Program-made: the position numbers and the translations under genes
Source of the DNA: a virus
IMG/VR virus record: IMGVR_UViG_3300031696_000057
Span: 1-24,325 of that record
Strand: one strand, 5' to 3'
DNA: 24,325 bases
Shown here: positions 6,182 to 13,150 of the stretch, in pieces
Layout: each line of letters starts with the position of its first letter
How positions within the stretch are numbered: the stretch's first letter is position 1
The notes under the pieces: generated by a model
What the model was told of the DNA's origin: nothing
What the model saw: the letters and a program-made list of their open reading frames with translations, nothing else
Databases searched by the model: none

Positions 6182-7174
6182 TTATGCTTTGTTGCGGTTA
6201 CGAATCTTGTCTAAGATTGCTTGGGCTTTGTCGTTTCCGCCTTGATCTGCAACTGCCTGCTCAACAACAGGGGTTGATATAGATGGCTGAGGAGTAACTG
6301 CAGATTCTGCTACTGTTACGGCTGCTTCCATTGAAGTGTCTGCTGGTGCGGTTGGTGCTGTAGCTGCTGGTGTGGTTGGGGCAGCTAAACCATAAGGCTT
6401 ATAAAACGCAGACCACTTTTCAGCATCATACGGTTCGCCGTCAACACTTGCTTCAAACATTTCTTTGATAATAGCAACAGTTGCTTCATCAGGCTTCTTT
6501 GGCAAGAATGATTTCAGATCAAACAAGCCGTGCTCGTTGATAGCATCATTTTCTTCTGGTGTAAGCGCCGACTCTTTACGTGCGTACTTGCTGGTTGCGT
6601 AACTTGCGTACTGTCCACCAGAAGTCTTGTTGACTGTGAAGTCCAGACCCGCAATGTAATCAGTTGGCAATTCTTCCAATTCAGGATCCATGAGTGCCGA
6701 TTTAGCGATGTCAAAGATCTGTGGTGTAAGAATGAAACGCCTGATTGGGTTTTCTGGAGAATCTTCGTCTTTCATTGGGTTTTCGCGTACAAAACCCTGC
6801 ATGAAGTAAGAACGCTTCTTCCAGTATTTACGTGCTGTATCTTCCAATGAAGGATCTTTAAACCAGGGTCTAATTTCTGATAGTACAGGACAAGAACCTA
6901 CTCCGTCCCACATTTCCATACAAGGAACTTTTACAGTACAAGGCTTGCTCATTGGGTCGCCTTTGATACCCGTGAATGATAAATTAATTAATAATCGTTC
7001 TATCCAAAAGAACGTATTTGTCTCGTCTGCATCCGGTAAGAAACGTATCTTGGTAGATTCGCCCTCTTTAATATTCCAGTGCGGAAAGATAGTGTTATCA
7101 CCCGATGAATAATTGCTTGATCTTTGGTCGTCTTGTGATTGTAGTTTTGCGCGGATTTCTGCTAATGTAGCCAT
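6182..7174 (-). CDS. gp32: Single-stranded DNA-binding protein gp32
   Basis: A 330-aa protein matching gp32 layout: basic/helical N-terminus (MATLAEIRAKLQ) for cooperative self-association, a core with FPHWNIKEGEST-IRFLPD and a Cys cluster (Cys79, Cys85, Cys95 in PCTVKVPC and GSCPV) where T4 gp32 binds zinc, then RSYFMQGFVRENP, and a low-complexity Ala/Pro/Thr linker (about 265-315). The T4 zinc-ligand His is not evident, so zinc binding may differ. Unlike T4 gp32, the extreme C-terminus is not acidic but ends in KIRNRNKA. A good ribosome-binding site (AGAGGTAA) precedes the ATG. It coats single-stranded DNA in replication and recombination with UvsX and UvsY encoded next door. Confidence 0.93.
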   Translation of the reverse strand: MATLAEIRAKLQSQDDQRSSNYSSGDNTIFPHWNIKEGESTKIRFLPDADETNTFFWIERLLINLSFTGIKGDPMSKPCTVKVPCMEMWDGVGSCPVLSEIRPWFKDPSLEDTARKYWKKRSYFMQGFVRENPMKDEDSPENPIRRFILTPQIFDIAKSALMDPELEELPTDYIAGLDFTVNKTSGGQYASYATSKYARKESALTPEENDAINEHGLFDLKSFLPKKPDEATVAIIKEMFEASVDGEPYDAEKWSAFYKPYGLAAPTTPAATAPTAPADTSMEAAVTVAESAVTPQPSISTPVVEQAVADQGGNDKAQAILDKIRNRNKA

Positions 7175-7389
7175 GTTGTATTACCTCTAAGTTTTCATGT
7201 TTACCTGATGAACCCAATACTCCCATTGAGCCCAACTATAATAAGTGTTTCTTATTATGTAGTTATTTATCTGTTTCAACTTGTACCAGCTTTTTATTTA
7301 CCAATATTTGTTAACTGCCACTATGTCCATTTGTGTCTGTTTAGTAATATTAGTTATGCTACAAATAATAAGGTGAGGGTTTTCTTATC
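7175..7389 (-). promoter_or_regulatory. gp32 upstream region with promoter-like elements
   Basis: Gene-free on both strands as far as I can judge. Minus-strand elements include TTGAAA with AATAAG 17 bp downstream, an overlapping GATAAATA late-type box at 7264-7271, and an inverted repeat ATAATAAG-5 nt-CTTATTAT (7238-7258). Together these suggest multi-stage control of gp32. Each element alone is weak. Confidence 0.4.
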
Positions 7390-7418
7390 AAAAAAAAGGG
7401 CGCCCTTAGGACACCCTC
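7390..7418 (-). terminator. Rho-independent terminator after the 557-aa gene
   Basis: Minus strand: GGGTGTCC-TAAG-GGCGCCC forms a GC-rich stem of about 8 bp (with G-U pairs) around a short loop, followed at once by a run of seven or eight T residues. It lies about 18 bp after the stop of the 557-aa gene and separates the late block from gp32. Confidence 0.88.
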
Positions 7419-7435
7419 GTTGAACTGAGTTGCTG

Positions 7436-9109
7436 TTATAGCCCAGCTAGTCTTATTATATCATTAACAGCTTCTTTAAGGCTATTGTCCTGATTCTGTT
7501 CATTGTGTCGTTTTAATGCTGCTTTAGCTGCTGTTTTAGTACAGTCTTTACCATCCTTCTCTAGTGCCTTGACCATTGCTTCTGGCGTACCCTTGCCAGC
7601 AACGTTCAGATAATCCTTAGGTGTTGCTTTTGACAGTACAACATCTTCATTCACTTCAGATTCTAATATTGCAGGAAACGACACAGCCTCTGTAACATCC
7701 TTAGGGTTGCCATCGTTATCCATTACTTCTCCTTTGCCGATGTCAATACGTGTTTTATGATTAGCAATGCGTATTTCTAATTTGTCGGCATAATCATTGT
7801 TGCCATTTGCGTCTGCTTGTTGGTGCAGTGATATTAGTTGTTGTAACTGTGGACTATCGTCGTATGCCGACTGTGCCATATGGTTAGACACTCCCCATAC
7901 TCCGGCAAGCATTGCAATACCTGCCAACACACCTTTGATACCCTCATCTAATTCAGATTCCGGGTTATTTTTGGCATGACAGTCGCAATACTCACATTCT
8001 GGACCACAGTGGCATTGACTAACAGGCTTGCCGCAGCATGCATCTGCGCACATTTCCTCTGTAGCATCTTCCTGTACCGGCATTGCTGTTGTTTCATTTG
8101 CCCATTCTTCAAATTCTGATATCTGCATTGGTGATTTTATATTCATTGTTGGTTTCTGCGGTCTCATTTTTTTCACATGGACTCTATTAACTGTCTCCAT
8201 GGCTGATTCTATGTTGTTGTTCATTTGCTTCTTGGTAAAACGTTCTTTCATACTACTAGCCATTTCGTCTGTATATTCCACTGATTCCGATGCTATATAA
8301 TTTTCTGTGTATTTTTTGTAACCACGGTTACCAGCTAACTGTCCCAGGCTAGTACGACATTCTGCGTAATGTGCTCTGGCTGCTTCTATCATTTCCATAG
8401 TAGTCTTGTCCTCAGACACTGTATTACGGTTGGCAGAAATAAATGGACGTAGTGCAGAAATGTCATATACCATTTCTGTTATATGCATGCCCATGTCGTC
8501 GTGTGGCTTGCCGCCGTTGCCGACGTGTTGGCTCATTGCTCTGGCACCTGGCAAACTTGTGAATGGCATTAGAAATCGTTCGCCGGCGCATGTTTCAATA
8601 AAAACCGATTCTATTTTACGCGATCGTGCGCCACGTACTTCTGGATCAATTTTCTGATTGTGTCGCACAATAATCTTACTTGGTCCTTTGTTCTGGTAAC
8701 TGCTACGTTTGGAACCGTACATTTTGCTCTCTTGCACGCCATTCCTGCTTACCGTAGCTTGTATATCGTTAACAGACAGTGCCTTTTTGCTAATGTCGTG
8801 TGTGTCAAATGTATATAGATTGGACATTGCTGTCTTGCGCATGTCCTGTAGGAATTTATACCAGGTCGATAACTGCGAGCCCTTGAGTGTAGTAGATATG
8901 TCTTTGCTATAATAAATCTTCATTATTTGATCTATTAGACTGATTGTAACATTACCGTGCTCTGCTGCGTCTGCGTAAGTAAAGTTAAAAAATGCGGCGG
9001 CACTTGGATCTTGTGTTGATTTACCGTTGATAGTTCCTAATGTTATTTGACTGAAACGTGAACGTAATTTGTCAAATACTTGTTCGCCTATTTTATTCTG
9101 AATTTCCAT
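7436..9109 (-). CDS. Conserved marine T4-like phage protein with Cys cluster, unknown function
   Basis: A 557-aa protein. The N-terminal 260 residues carry signatures I associate with a family conserved downstream of gp17 in cyanophages and other marine T4-like phages: RSRFSQITLGTINGKSTQDP, NVTISLIDQ-MKIYYSK, EVRGARSRKIESVFIE, GERFLMPFTSLPGARAM and HVGNGG. Function is not known to me; a virion or head role is plausible. Distinctive here are eight cysteines at 355-378 (CADACCGKP, CHCGPECEYCDCH), suggestive of metal binding, followed by a short hydrophobic segment (GVLAGIAMLAGVWGV, about 394-408). The C-terminus ends with small repeated-looking basic helices. MEIQNKIGEQ at the start includes an IxE that could be a prohead-protease site. 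A CATAAATA box lies 5 nt before the ATG and no Shine-Dalgarno is visible. Confidence 0.88.
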   Translation of the reverse strand: MEIQNKIGEQVFDKLRSRFSQITLGTINGKSTQDPSAAAFFNFTYADAAEHGNVTISLIDQIMKIYYSKDISTTLKGSQLSTWYKFLQDMRKTAMSNLYTFDTHDISKKALSVNDIQATVSRNGVQESKMYGSKRSSYQNKGPSKIIVRHNQKIDPEVRGARSRKIESVFIETCAGERFLMPFTSLPGARAMSQHVGNGGKPHDDMGMHITEMVYDISALRPFISANRNTVSEDKTTMEMIEAARAHYAECRTSLGQLAGNRGYKKYTENYIASESVEYTDEMASSMKERFTKKQMNNNIESAMETVNRVHVKKMRPQKPTMNIKSPMQISEFEEWANETTAMPVQEDATEEMCADACCGKPVSQCHCGPECEYCDCHAKNNPESELDEGIKGVLAGIAMLAGVWGVSNHMAQSAYDDSPQLQQLISLHQQADANGNNDYADKLEIRIANHKTRIDIGKGEVMDNDGNPKDVTEAVSFPAILESEVNEDVVLSKATPKDYLNVAGKGTPEAMVKALEKDGKDCTKTAAKAALKRHNEQNQDNSLKEAVNDIIRLAGL

Positions 9110-9114
9110 AAGTG

Positions 9115-9122
9115 TATTTATG
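9115..9122 (-). promoter_or_regulatory. Late promoter box abutting the 557-aa gene
   Basis: CATAAATA, a one-base variant of the T4 late box, ends 5 nt before the ATG. It lies between the gp17 stop and the 557-aa start, where the gap is only 13 bp. Confidence 0.6.
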
Positions 9123-10688
9123 CTAACTCATTATAAACGGCAGTGGCATTATATCAGCATCCAACTTGTCGCGCAATGTAGCATCTAGTGTTGGGTCGTA
9201 TGACTGTAACGCCTGTGCCATTCTTACTATCAATAACATTGACATCACAAGATCGTCTGTTTCTCCTTGCTTGGCAGCATAAGACGCACCAGATGATACA
9301 AATACTTTTAATTCGGATATCAGTGGCCCACTGTTAATTTTTAATCTACGAGACTCTATTAGTGACTTTCCTTTAGCACATGCTGTTAATTTAGAGCTGT
9401 TAGTTGTGTTGAATCCGCGTCGCATACTGCGGCCACCTGCGCGTGTTTTGGGTTCTGATAAAAATATACCACTAATATTTTCTTCGCCTATCTCTTGTAT
9501 AGACACTAGTGCTGCTTCGCCGAGTGTGTTATTCTCCACACTGTAGTATACAGATTCAGTTGAACCAGTTATGTCCACAATGTACGACGTTATTCTGCTT
9601 AACAAGTTGATCTGCTTGGATATATCTGTCTTGTTATGCATCCATTCTGCTACTTGTTCCATATGAGGTAATTCAAATACTTGTATTGCTGCGTTGTCAC
9701 CTCCTGTTCCTAGGCTAGGATCTAAACCTACTAGATATGTATGGTTAGGAGATGGTTTCTTGAACCAGCGTACTTGGCCTTGTTTTTCGATTGGTTCTGC
9801 TTTTTCTAACACTGTTAATGTTAGTGCATCTATAAGTGTTTCATCAAAACTTATAAATTCGCAATTATGCTCTCGGCGAAAACGCTCATCTCCAATTCGG
9901 CTACGTTCTTCGGTTGCCCATTTCTCATCTCGTTCGGGGTGCTCATGCCAATATGCCTTAAACGCTCTGAATCCGTTGATTCCTAGGTGTGTTGTATTAC
10001 CGAATGCATCCATGCACTTATTAGCACCGTGCCATATTTGTGCGAACTGATCTTCGTCGTTGTTGGGTGTGCTTGTTATTATTGCTCTGCCGCCTGTTGC
10101 TAGTGTAGGAGATATTGATGTCCAAAATTCCTTAGCTATGTTAGGGCGCACAAATGCAAATTCGTCCACGTATAATAATGTTAGTGACAGTCCACGTCCT
10201 GTGCTTTCTGTTGTTGCTTGTGATATAATTCTAGAGCCATTGTCAAATTCTATACTGGACTTGTTGTAGCTTGTTACACCTGCTCGTATGTGATCAGGAC
10301 AGGATTCATATGCGTATCGTACTCGTTGCATAATTTCCAATGCTCCGGCAAACTTGTGTGCTGCTATCAGGATAGTAACGTCTGAATTGAACATAGCAAA
10401 CCATAATAGGTACCCTGCGGCTGTTGCTGTCTTGCCCAATTGCCTACCCAATAAATTTATACTGTAACGATTTGAATGGTAAGTGTCTATTAGCCCGTGC
10501 TGATATGGATATGGCGCATACAACAACTTACCCTGTAATGGGTGCTGGATATAAAAATAGTGTGTCATAAAATACATAGGACCAGTTGATTGGTCCATGC
10601 AACTCACAAATTCTTTTATTTGGGTTGGTGTGTACTGTTGTTTTTGGTTCGGACGTTTTACTAAAACGCCTTCTAAGATATTAGCCAT
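9123..10688 (-). CDS. gp17: Terminase large subunit gp17
   Basis: The DNA-packaging motor: an N-terminal ATPase translocates DNA into the prohead and a C-terminal RNase H-like nuclease cuts concatemers. Seen in the 521-aa product: Walker A GRQLGKT at 81-87, Walker B LLYVDE at 171-176 with catalytic Glu, coupling motif ITSTPN at about 204-209, and nuclease Asp in LVGLDPSLGTGGD with Asp323. Length is a little below T4 gp17 (610 aa). The frame extends nine codons to an ATG at 10715, but the internal start MANILEGV is preferred because a late box lies 5 nt before it and the extension would lie inside and upstream of that box. It follows gp16 by three small genes, an arrangement looser than in T4, where 16 and 17 are adjacent. 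Confidence 0.96.
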   Translation of the reverse strand: MANILEGVLVKRPNQKQQYTPTQIKEFVSCMDQSTGPMYFMTHYFYIQHPLQGKLLYAPYPYQHGLIDTYHSNRYSINLLGRQLGKTATAAGYLLWFAMFNSDVTILIAAHKFAGALEIMQRVRYAYESCPDHIRAGVTSYNKSSIEFDNGSRIISQATTESTGRGLSLTLLYVDEFAFVRPNIAKEFWTSISPTLATGGRAIITSTPNNDEDQFAQIWHGANKCMDAFGNTTHLGINGFRAFKAYWHEHPERDEKWATEERSRIGDERFRREHNCEFISFDETLIDALTLTVLEKAEPIEKQGQVRWFKKPSPNHTYLVGLDPSLGTGGDNAAIQVFELPHMEQVAEWMHNKTDISKQINLLSRITSYIVDITGSTESVYYSVENNTLGEAALVSIQEIGEENISGIFLSEPKTRAGGRSMRRGFNTTNSSKLTACAKGKSLIESRRLKINSGPLISELKVFVSSGASYAAKQGETDDLVMSMLLIVRMAQALQSYDPTLDATLRDKLDADIMPLPFIMS

Positions 10689-10693
10689 ACTGT

Positions 10694-10701
10694 TATTTAT
10701 T
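10694..10701 (-). promoter_or_regulatory. Late promoter box abutting gp17
   Basis: AATAAATA followed by ACAGT and the gp17 ATG. No Shine-Dalgarno lies between or upstream, so the transcript from this box would start at or beside the ATG. Confidence 0.62.
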
Positions 10702-10736
10702 AATAGAAATGCCACTTTGAAAAATATAGTAGCGAA

Positions 10737-10970
10737 TTACATTCCTAGGCAGTGGCCGCCTCTTTGCCCAGCCGTAAACGGTCCTAAGGCAAAATCGTTA
10801 ATACATAAAGTTACAATGTCAAGAACGCCAGGTTTCCTTGTGCCATTCTTGAACTTCACAAGCCCCGTTTTGTTCGTCCTGGTCCATCTTGCCGGTCCAA
10901 CTGTCCTTCTTTCACGATGTTGCTCGTGGTACGGATGTGCTGATGTAGTTGGAAATTTAACGCGGAAAGA
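10737..10970 (-). pseudogene. Start-less 77-codon open frame, possible broken or frameshifted small gene
   Basis: This covers most of the 10689-11003 gap. The minus-strand frame is open for 77 codons (SFRVKFPTTSAHPYHEQ..., TNKTGLVKFKNGTRKPG, ending AGQRGGHCLGM) and has an ordinary, hydrophilic composition, but it contains no ATG start until its last residue. A perfect late promoter (11001-11008) lies just upstream, and an ATG at 10986 in another frame (MSR then amber) sits where the gene's start would be expected. A gene broken by a frameshift, a recoded or non-AUG-initiated gene, a sequencing error, or chance open frame are all possible. The plus-strand frame across the region has no ribosome-binding site. 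Confidence 0.3.
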
Positions 10971-11000
10971 TCAGCTATCTTGACATTATAATGTTGTGCC

Positions 11001-11008
11001 TATTTATA
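11001..11008 (-). promoter_or_regulatory. Perfect T4-type late promoter
   Basis: TATAAATA on the minus strand, overlapping the stop codon of the 185-aa gene. The first annotated gene downstream is gp17 about 310 bp away; the start-less frame at 10737-10970 lies between. Confidence 0.8.
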
Positions 11009-11561
11009 TCGCTGTAGCAACGCCTGCTGATTTCTCAATAGATGAGCTATCCATAATAAATTGCAGATCTTCGGCTAAATCATGTGCATAAGCATCATGG
11101 TCTCTGCGCTCACCACCGTTATGGTCTGAAAATTCGCCCATTATACAATCAACTGCACCCATCATGTTGCCGGCGAGCAGTAATTCAATTGCTTCTTTGA
11201 ACATTGTACGAGTAACTGTTGAACTAAGGTCGCTGCCCTGGTCTTTGATTGTCTCGTCTACCATTTTTGCAAGTTCCTTGATGTTGGACCATTGGTCTGC
11301 ACCTTCGGTTAGCTTGAGCTTTTTAAATGCTCGTGTTAACCGTGCCTGTTCTTTGATAGTGGCATCTGCGCGTGGATTGTCGCCATCTTTTTGCTTGTAC
11401 TGCGACGATTTAACTTTGTGTAAGTCGTTGCCAAACCCTTGCTGTGTAGCAGAGTCCAATACTTGCTCGTTTGGTGTGTTGCTGTACGTGTTCTTGGGCG
11501 TATCAACTTTGACAGGTTCTACTGCCTCCATTAAGCGTTTAAAGTCGTCGTGGTTATTCAT
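11004..11561 (-). CDS. Conserved-type phage protein, unknown function
   Basis: A 185-aa hydrophilic protein, largely helical in appearance in its second half (for example MFKEAIELLLAGNMMGAVDC, then DHDAYAHDLAEDLQFIMDS). The N-terminus MNNHDDFKRLMEAVEP contains an LxE site (after LME) of the kind cut by T4-like prohead proteases, so a prohead-associated role is possible but unproven. The ATG is one base after the stop of the acidic-repeat gene, with GAGAGGA as ribosome-binding site, so the two are translationally coupled. It lies in the gp16-gp17 interval. I do not recognise its family. Confidence 0.82.
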   Translation of the reverse strand: MNNHDDFKRLMEAVEPVKVDTPKNTYSNTPNEQVLDSATQQGFGNDLHKVKSSQYKQKDGDNPRADATIKEQARLTRAFKKLKLTEGADQWSNIKELAKMVDETIKDQGSDLSSTVTRTMFKEAIELLLAGNMMGAVDCIMGEFSDHNGGERRDHDAYAHDLAEDLQFIMDSSSIEKSAGVATAI

Positions 11562-11562
11562 T

Positions 11563-12006
11563 TTAGTAGTTTTCCTCTCCTATGCCCCAAGGATCTGTTC
11601 CTAGTTCGTCTTCTGCTTCGTCTTCTGCTAGTTCGTCTTCTGCTTCGTCTTCTGCTAGTTCGTCTTCTGCTAGTTCGTCTTCTGCTTCGTCTTCTGCTAG
11701 TTCGTCTTCTGCTTCGTCTTCTACAGACTCGTCGACCTCAGCATCTTCGTCCTCTAACCATAACCAATCATTACTTCTTATCAGGTCGGCTACATCATAT
11801 TCTGACATATATGATAGTGCAGCATATGCAACATCAGAGTCGGATACCATTCCTTCTCGCATTGCATCAATGAGTTTGTTGGTCATTTCACGAGCATCGC
11901 GCTCGGTCAACTCTGTTTCGGTAACTGTTTCTTTACCAGTGTATGGTGTGAGAAGTTGTGCTTCTATTTGGTTTAGACTCTCTAAGAGTGTTTTTATTTG
12001 GGCCAT
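11563..12006 (-). CDS. Small protein with acidic tandem-repeat tail
   Basis: A 147-aa protein. Residues 1 to about 85 form a helical domain (MAQIKTLLESLNQIEAQLL, RDAREMTNKLIDAMREGM, DVAYAALSYMSEYDVADLI). The rest is extremely acidic, with tandem AEDE/AEDEL units, ending WGIGEENY. Such a polyanionic tail may mimic DNA or bind basic partners; that is inference. It lies between the 192-aa and 185-aa genes with one-base gaps on both sides and has AAGGA upstream of the ATG. The repeat DNA is nearly pure purine/pyrimidine-biased on each strand and prone to slippage. Function unknown. Confidence 0.85.
   Translation of the reverse strand: MAQIKTLLESLNQIEAQLLTPYTGKETVTETELTERDAREMTNKLIDAMREGMVSDSDVAYAALSYMSEYDVADLIRSNDWLWLEDEDAEVDESVEDEAEDELAEDEAEDELAEDELAEDEAEDELAEDEAEDELGTDPWGIGEENY
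11601..11722 (-). repeat. Coding tandem repeat (12/15-bp units, 27-bp higher-order unit)
   Basis: The plus strand alternates ttcgtcttctgc and ttcgtcttctgctag units with almost no divergence, encoding AEDE and AEDEL on the minus strand. The unit order is 27-bp pairs interrupted once by a lone 15-bp unit. Near identity implies recent expansion or active slippage. Confidence 0.92.
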
Positions 12007-12007
12007 G

Positions 12008-12586
12008 TTAAATATCCTTTGCTGTTGGCAGTTTGTTTTGATTAGTCATTGGGCTTAACGTGCCCGGAGCTAAATCATTAGTTGTTACTGCTTTTTCTGT
12101 ATTAGCGCCTGTTATATCAAACTGGCGTGTTTCGATGCTGTCTAAGAAATCTGTAATGAACTCGTTGCCATAAACTTTTTCCTGTAATTGCATATCTTCT
12201 AGCTCTGTGTCTAGTAAGGCAGTTCCTGCTTCATACATGCCTATTTGCGGTGTGCGGTAAGTTTCTTGTGCTGCTGAGTGTACAACAAACGCACTTTTGT
12301 CGAGACCACAACGTTCTACTAATAATGTTTCAATCATCTCGGCAATTGCTGGATAACCTAGCTCCATTTCAATGACGTTTATTTCAACTGGTCCAAGTTT
12401 TGGAAAATTAACTTCGTCTTCCTGTATTGGCAAGCTCTTTGGCTTAGTGATGCTCTCTAATTGATATGCGTCTAGTGCTTGTTCTATTCTTGCGAATATT
12501 TTATCTGAGCATTCAAACGCCATACGCATCTTAAATGCGTATACCTTCTTGTTGTCTCTGAGATGGCTTACGAATGATTTTATCAT
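12008..12586 (-). CDS. Conserved marine T4-like phage protein, unknown function
   Basis: A 192-aa protein. The N-terminus (MIKSFVSHLRDNKKVYAFKM, then RIEQALDAYQLESITKPKSLPIQ) and the following INVIEMELGYPA resemble a small family often seen near terminase genes in marine T4-like phages, with two alpha-beta units like a ferredoxin-type fold; no function is known to me. The second half is acidic and probably extended (TALLDTELEDMQLQ). AGGAA precedes the ATG, and a GATAAATA late box lies 23 bp upstream within the end of gp16. The stop is one base before the next gene's ATG. Confidence 0.85.
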   Translation of the reverse strand: MIKSFVSHLRDNKKVYAFKMRMAFECSDKIFARIEQALDAYQLESITKPKSLPIQEDEVNFPKLGPVEINVIEMELGYPAIAEMIETLLVERCGLDKSAFVVHSAAQETYRTPQIGMYEAGTALLDTELEDMQLQEKVYGNEFITDFLDSIETRQFDITGANTEKAVTTNDLAPGTLSPMTNQNKLPTAKDI

Positions 12587-12608
12587 ATTGTTATTCCTAT
12601 TGTTATTC

Positions 12609-13127
12609 TTATTTATCAGTTTTATTGACTTCTTGCTGTTCTGCGAACAACGCTAGTAACGCATTGCGATCCAGTTCCGTAGCTTCGCCGGTCGGCAATC
12701 CATTGCCGTCGTCACGGGCGTTTTTTAGTATTTGTGTATCCAATCTGGCCTTCTGTATTTGTAGTGCCACAATTTTTAATTTCTTGTCTAGTTTGGAATT
12801 CTTGGCAGATAGTGCATGTCCTAGCATAGAGGCTGCTGTGCTGAATATTTCCGAACCAAAACGTGGCTCTACATTCATGCCTAGTTCCATTAAATCACTA
12901 AAACTGTTTTCTGCTAATTTTGCTAAATGATCCAACTCGGCATCACTAGTGTTGATGTCACTAACCGAAGGCAGTGCAGCATCTATCTTGTCTATGGCGC
13001 TATCCAGGACTTTTATTTGTTGTTGGTCTTTTTCTAATTTAGCTGGATCAAACGGTTCTTGCTCAGGCTCAACAACTTCTTCTGTCATGTCGGCCAGATC
13101 AAATAAATCTTCTAATTTTTTAGTCAT
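12609..13127 (-). CDS. gp16: Terminase small subunit gp16
   Basis: A 172-aa acidic, helical protein similar in size and layout to T4 gp16 (164 aa): an acidic N-terminal segment (MTKKLEDLFDLADMTEE), a central helical core (FSTAASMLGHALSAKNSKLDKKL, KIVALQIQKARLDTQ) expected to form the oligomeric ring, and a short C-terminal tail. It recognises DNA and stimulates the gp17 ATPase. The call rests on this layout and the genomic setting between structural and gp17 genes. Unlike T4, three small genes separate it from gp17. A CTAAATA late-type box ends 5 nt before the ATG and no Shine-Dalgarno is evident. Confidence 0.8.
   Translation of the reverse strand: MTKKLEDLFDLADMTEEVVEPEQEPFDPAKLEKDQQQIKVLDSAIDKIDAALPSVSDINTSDAELDHLAKLAENSFSDLMELGMNVEPRFGSEIFSTAASMLGHALSAKNSKLDKKLKIVALQIQKARLDTQILKNARDDGNGLPTGEATELDRNALLALFAEQQEVNKTDK
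12610..12617 (-). promoter_or_regulatory. Late promoter box for the 192-aa gene group
   Basis: GATAAATA overlapping the last codons (Asp-Lys-stop) of gp16, 23 bp before the 192-aa ATG. It could drive the 192-, 147- and 185-aa genes, which are separated by only one base each. Confidence 0.55.
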
Positions 13128-13132
13128 ACTAT

Positions 13133-13140
13133 TATTTAGT
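13133..13140 (-). promoter_or_regulatory. Late-type box abutting gp16
   Basis: ACTAAATA ends 5 nt (ATAGT) before the gp16 ATG, the same spacing as at gp17 and the 557-aa and 349-aa genes. The box differs from TATAAATA at two positions. Confidence 0.5.
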
Positions 13141-13150
13141 GCTTTGACAA

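Noticed and set aside
10597-10983. Plus-strand open frame of 128 codons across the gp17 start region
   Set aside because: It overlaps gp17 and the minus late promoter, has no ribosome-binding site, and is the codon-aligned complement of the minus-strand frame discussed above.
11582-12058. Plus-strand Ser/Ala-rich frame of 158 codons
   Set aside because: It is the antisense of the acidic repeat; the regular Ser-Ser-Ala pattern is produced by the repeat itself.
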